Source of the DNA: JBBQNY01 sp038221545 | Lineage (GTDB): Bacteria > Pseudomonadota > Gammaproteobacteria > Xanthomonadales > Ahniellaceae | DNA length: 7,214 bases | Assembly: GCA_038221545.1 (NCBI GenBank) | Contig: JBBRIE010000150.1 | Coordinates: forward strand, 1 to 7,214 | Direction of reading: 5' to 3' | Made by a program: the position numbers and the translations under genes | Notes under the pieces: generated by a model | Told to the model about the DNA's origin: nothing | The model's input: only the letters and a program-made list of their open reading frames with translations | Databases searched by the model: none | Shown here: piece after piece, positions 6,098 to 7,214 of the stretch | Layout of the letters: each line of letters opens with the position of its first letter | Numbering within the stretch: the stretch's first letter is position 1

Positions 6098-6960
6098 CGG
6101 TTGGGTCGGGTGTAGGTCAGCGAAGTGATCTGTTCCGATATCAGGCCGATGAGGAACACGACGACCGACGCGGAGAATAACAATGCGCTCATGTTCGTGA
6201 AGCGATGCTCTGTCACGAACGTGTAGGCGTAATAGATTGCACCCAGGAAGAAAAACCCGGCACCCACGGGAGCGAACAGCTTCAGCGGGGAATAGAGCGT
6301 CGCGATCTTGAAGATAATGAGCAGGAAGCGGACGCCATCGCGGAGCGGCCTCAGATGGCTGCGACCAATGCGGGGCTTGACCACCACGGGAACGTACCGA
6401 ATCGGATAAGCGCTCCGGAAGAAAGCCATGGTGATCGTCGTCGGATAGGAAAAGCCGTTCGGCAGGAGGTGCAGGAATTCCAGGAACTTCTCGCGCCGCA
6501 CCGCCCGCAACCCGGAGGTGAGATCGGCGACGTGGAAGCCCGTCATCCAGCTAGCGAGTTGGTTGTAGGCGGCGTTCGCGAGTCCCCGGCCGGCGTTGGC
6601 CTGGCCATCCCACCCACGCGCGCCGACCACCATGTCGAAGCCCTCCGCGAGCGGCGACAGCAATTGTTCGATGAGTGTCGGATCATGCTGACCGTCGGCG
6701 TCCATGAACAACAGCACCTCGCCGTCGGCGGCGCGCGCACCCCGCTTGATCGCCGCGCCATTGCCCATCGAATAAGGGGACGAGAGCACGGTCGCGCCGG
6801 AGCCGCGGGCGACGGCTGCGGTCTCGTCGGTCGAGCCGTCGTCGGACACGATGATTTCCGCATCCGGATAGAGTTCCCGCAGGCGTGGCAGGAAGGTGGC
6901 GAGCCCGGCCGCCTCGTTCTTGGCGGGAATTACGATACTGAGGGACGGCGCCAATTGCAT
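6094..6960 (-). CDS. GT2-family membrane glycosyltransferase
   Basis: A 288-residue family-2 glycosyltransferase, GT-A fold. The opening strand is LSIVIPAKNEA (7-17), SDDGSTDET at 39-47 binds nucleotide, and MDADGQHDP at 86-94 carries the metal-binding DxD (D87, D89). DLTSGLRAVRREKF at 146-159 and GFSYPTTIT at 169-177 match enzymes of the dolichyl/undecaprenyl-phosphate sugar synthase type. Two membrane segments follow, about 226-249 and 258-280, which would place the catalytic domain in the cytoplasm. The chemistry is probably transfer of a sugar from a nucleotide donor to polyprenyl phosphate or a lipid-linked acceptor. ATG 6960 is well placed before the first strand but lacks a clear Shine-Dalgarno. 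It is the first gene of the minus-strand operon and is divergent from pilB. Confidence 0.9.
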   Translation of the reverse strand: MQLAPSLSIVIPAKNEAAGLATFLPRLRELYPDAEIIVSDDGSTDETAAVARGSGATVLSSPYSMGNGAAIKRGARAADGEVLLFMDADGQHDPTLIEQLLSPLAEGFDMVVGARGWDGQANAGRGLANAAYNQLASWMTGFHVADLTSGLRAVRREKFLEFLHLLPNGFSYPTTITMAFFRSAYPIRYVPVVVKPRIGRSHLRPLRDGVRFLLIIFKIATLYSPLKLFAPVGAGFFFLGAIYYAYTFVTEHRFTNMSALLFSASVVVFLIGLISEQITSLTYTRPNR

Positions 6961-6985
6961 TGCCCGATTCTGACCCGTCCGGGCA
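6961..6985 (-). repeat. Inverted repeat abutting the GT2 start codon
   Basis: TGCCCG (6961-6966) and CGGGCA (6980-6985) form a perfect 6-bp inverted repeat with a 13-nt loop, ending directly beside the ATG of the GT2 gene. A nested CCCG-TC-CGGG (6974-6983) shares the right arm. It could be a small 5'-UTR hairpin or a protein site. No function is shown. Confidence 0.4.
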
Positions 6986-6994
6986 GTCCTGCAA
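6961..6994 (-). promoter_or_regulatory. Weak candidate promoter giving a leaderless GT2 message
   Basis: On the minus strand, TTGCAG (6994-6989) and CAGAAT (6972-6967) are separated by 16 bp. They match the sigma-70 hexamers at three and four of six positions. Six bases separate the second element from the ATG, so transcription could begin at or next to the start codon. This would fit the absence of a Shine-Dalgarno. Matches this weak occur by chance. Confidence 0.2.
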
Positions 6995-7034
6995 AGCCGT
7001 CTGTCAGGTCACAAAAAGCTCCCCAAATCAGCGG

Positions 7035-7074
7035 ATTGCTGTCGAGTCCGGACAAATTGCGGTAGATTCGGACA
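7035..7074 (+). repeat. Imperfect ~20-bp tandem repeat upstream of pilB
   Basis: Copy one is 7035-7054 and copy two 7056-7074. Both begin ATTGC and end CGGACA. They agree at 16 of 19 aligned positions with one single-base gap. The period is 21 bp, about two helical turns, so both copies would face the same side of DNA. This is consistent with a paired operator, but the function is inferred from position only. Confidence 0.55.
7063..7068 (+). promoter_or_regulatory. Possible -10 element for pilB
   Basis: TAGATT matches the sigma-70 -10 consensus at four of six positions, 29 bp before the pilB ATG and inside the second repeat copy. No good -35 is found 16-18 bp upstream. I also looked for a sigma-54 GG-N10-GC site near the TTGC sequences and did not find one. 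Confidence 0.2.
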
Positions 7075-7097
7075 GTGTGCGTCATCAGAGCCTGGGC

Positions 7098-7214
7098 ATG
7101 AATACCGCAGTTGCACCCAACGTGGCTGGATTACCCGGGATCGCCCGGAGGTTGGTGCTCGACGGCGTGCTGACGGACGCTGCCGCGCGCAACGCCGTGG
7201 AGGCGTCCAACAAA
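7098..7214 (+). CDS. pilB: Type IV pilus assembly ATPase PilB, N-terminal fragment (continues past window)
   Basis: Only the first 39 residues are present, and the frame is open to the right edge. They read MNTAVAPNVAGLPGIARRLV and continue LDGVLTDAAARNAVEASNK. The pattern GxxGIARRLVxDGxLxxxAARxAxE is what I recall from the N-terminal T2SSE_N-type domain of PilB in Xanthomonas and its relatives. PilB is the cytoplasmic hexameric motor that drives pilin polymerisation at the inner membrane. The Walker A and B motifs lie far downstream and cannot be checked here. ATG 7098 fits the usual short MN start; the preceding CCTGGGC is only a weak Shine-Dalgarno. Related GspE-type ATPases have similar N-termini, so the identity is likely but not certain. 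It is transcribed away from the glycan cluster. Confidence 0.75.
   Translation, partial: MNTAVAPNVAGLPGIARRLVLDGVLTDAAARNAVEASNK

Noticed and set aside
6205..7065. A 286-codon plus-strand open frame covering the GT2 gene and the pilB upstream region
   Set aside because: It is antisense to a GT2 gene with DxD and SDDGSTD motifs. Its product is Arg/Gln/Gly-rich and unrecognisable.

Overview
The window looks like chromosomal DNA of a high-GC gammaproteobacterium, most likely of the Xanthomonadales (Xanthomonas, Lysobacter, Luteimonas or a relative). The best clue is the gene entering at the right edge. Its first 39 residues, with GIARRLV near position 14 and an LxDGxLTDAAAR pattern, resemble the N-terminus of the type IV pilus motor ATPase PilB as I remember it from that group. 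This placement is from memory, not from a search.

Everything left of pilB is a surface-glycan or sugar-modification cluster in two convergent operons. The plus-strand operon (1-3066) holds the C-terminal part of a DegT/DnrJ/EryC1/StrS sugar aminotransferase, a polytopic membrane protein of the LPG-synthase-TM / flippase-like family, and two different class I SAM methyltransferases. The minus-strand operon reads from 6960 down to 3107. It holds a GT2 glycosyltransferase with two C-terminal membrane segments, a third SAM methyltransferase with a hydrophobic C-terminus, a GT4 (GT-B fold) glycosyltransferase, and a Gfo/Idh/MocA NAD(P)-dependent oxidoreductase. Genes within each operon are packed: ATGA or GTGA 4-nt overlaps at 2314, 5381 and 6094, a 14-nt overlap at 4221 and a 7-nt gap at 1480. 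Translational coupling is therefore likely. The operons meet tail to tail across 40 bp (3067-3106), where I see no convincing terminator.

The genes suggest how a glycan might be made. The aminotransferase and perhaps the oxidoreductase would prepare a nucleotide-linked amino or keto sugar. The GT4 and GT2 enzymes would build or transfer it, the GT2 plausibly on a polyprenyl-phosphate carrier at the inner membrane. Three methyltransferases would decorate or cap it. The flippase-like protein may serve a membrane transport or anchoring step. Whether the product is O-antigen, an exopolysaccharide or a pilin glycan cannot be read from the window. The position directly divergent from pilB makes pilin glycosylation worth testing.

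The only sizeable intergenic region is 6961-7097 (137 bp), between the divergent GT2 and pilB starts. It contains an imperfect tandem repeat of about 20 bp with a 21-bp period, a small inverted repeat next to the GT2 start codon, and a weak promoter-like arrangement that would give a leaderless GT2 message. I saw no tRNA, rRNA, CRISPR, insertion sequence or att site. No gap exceeds 300 bp.
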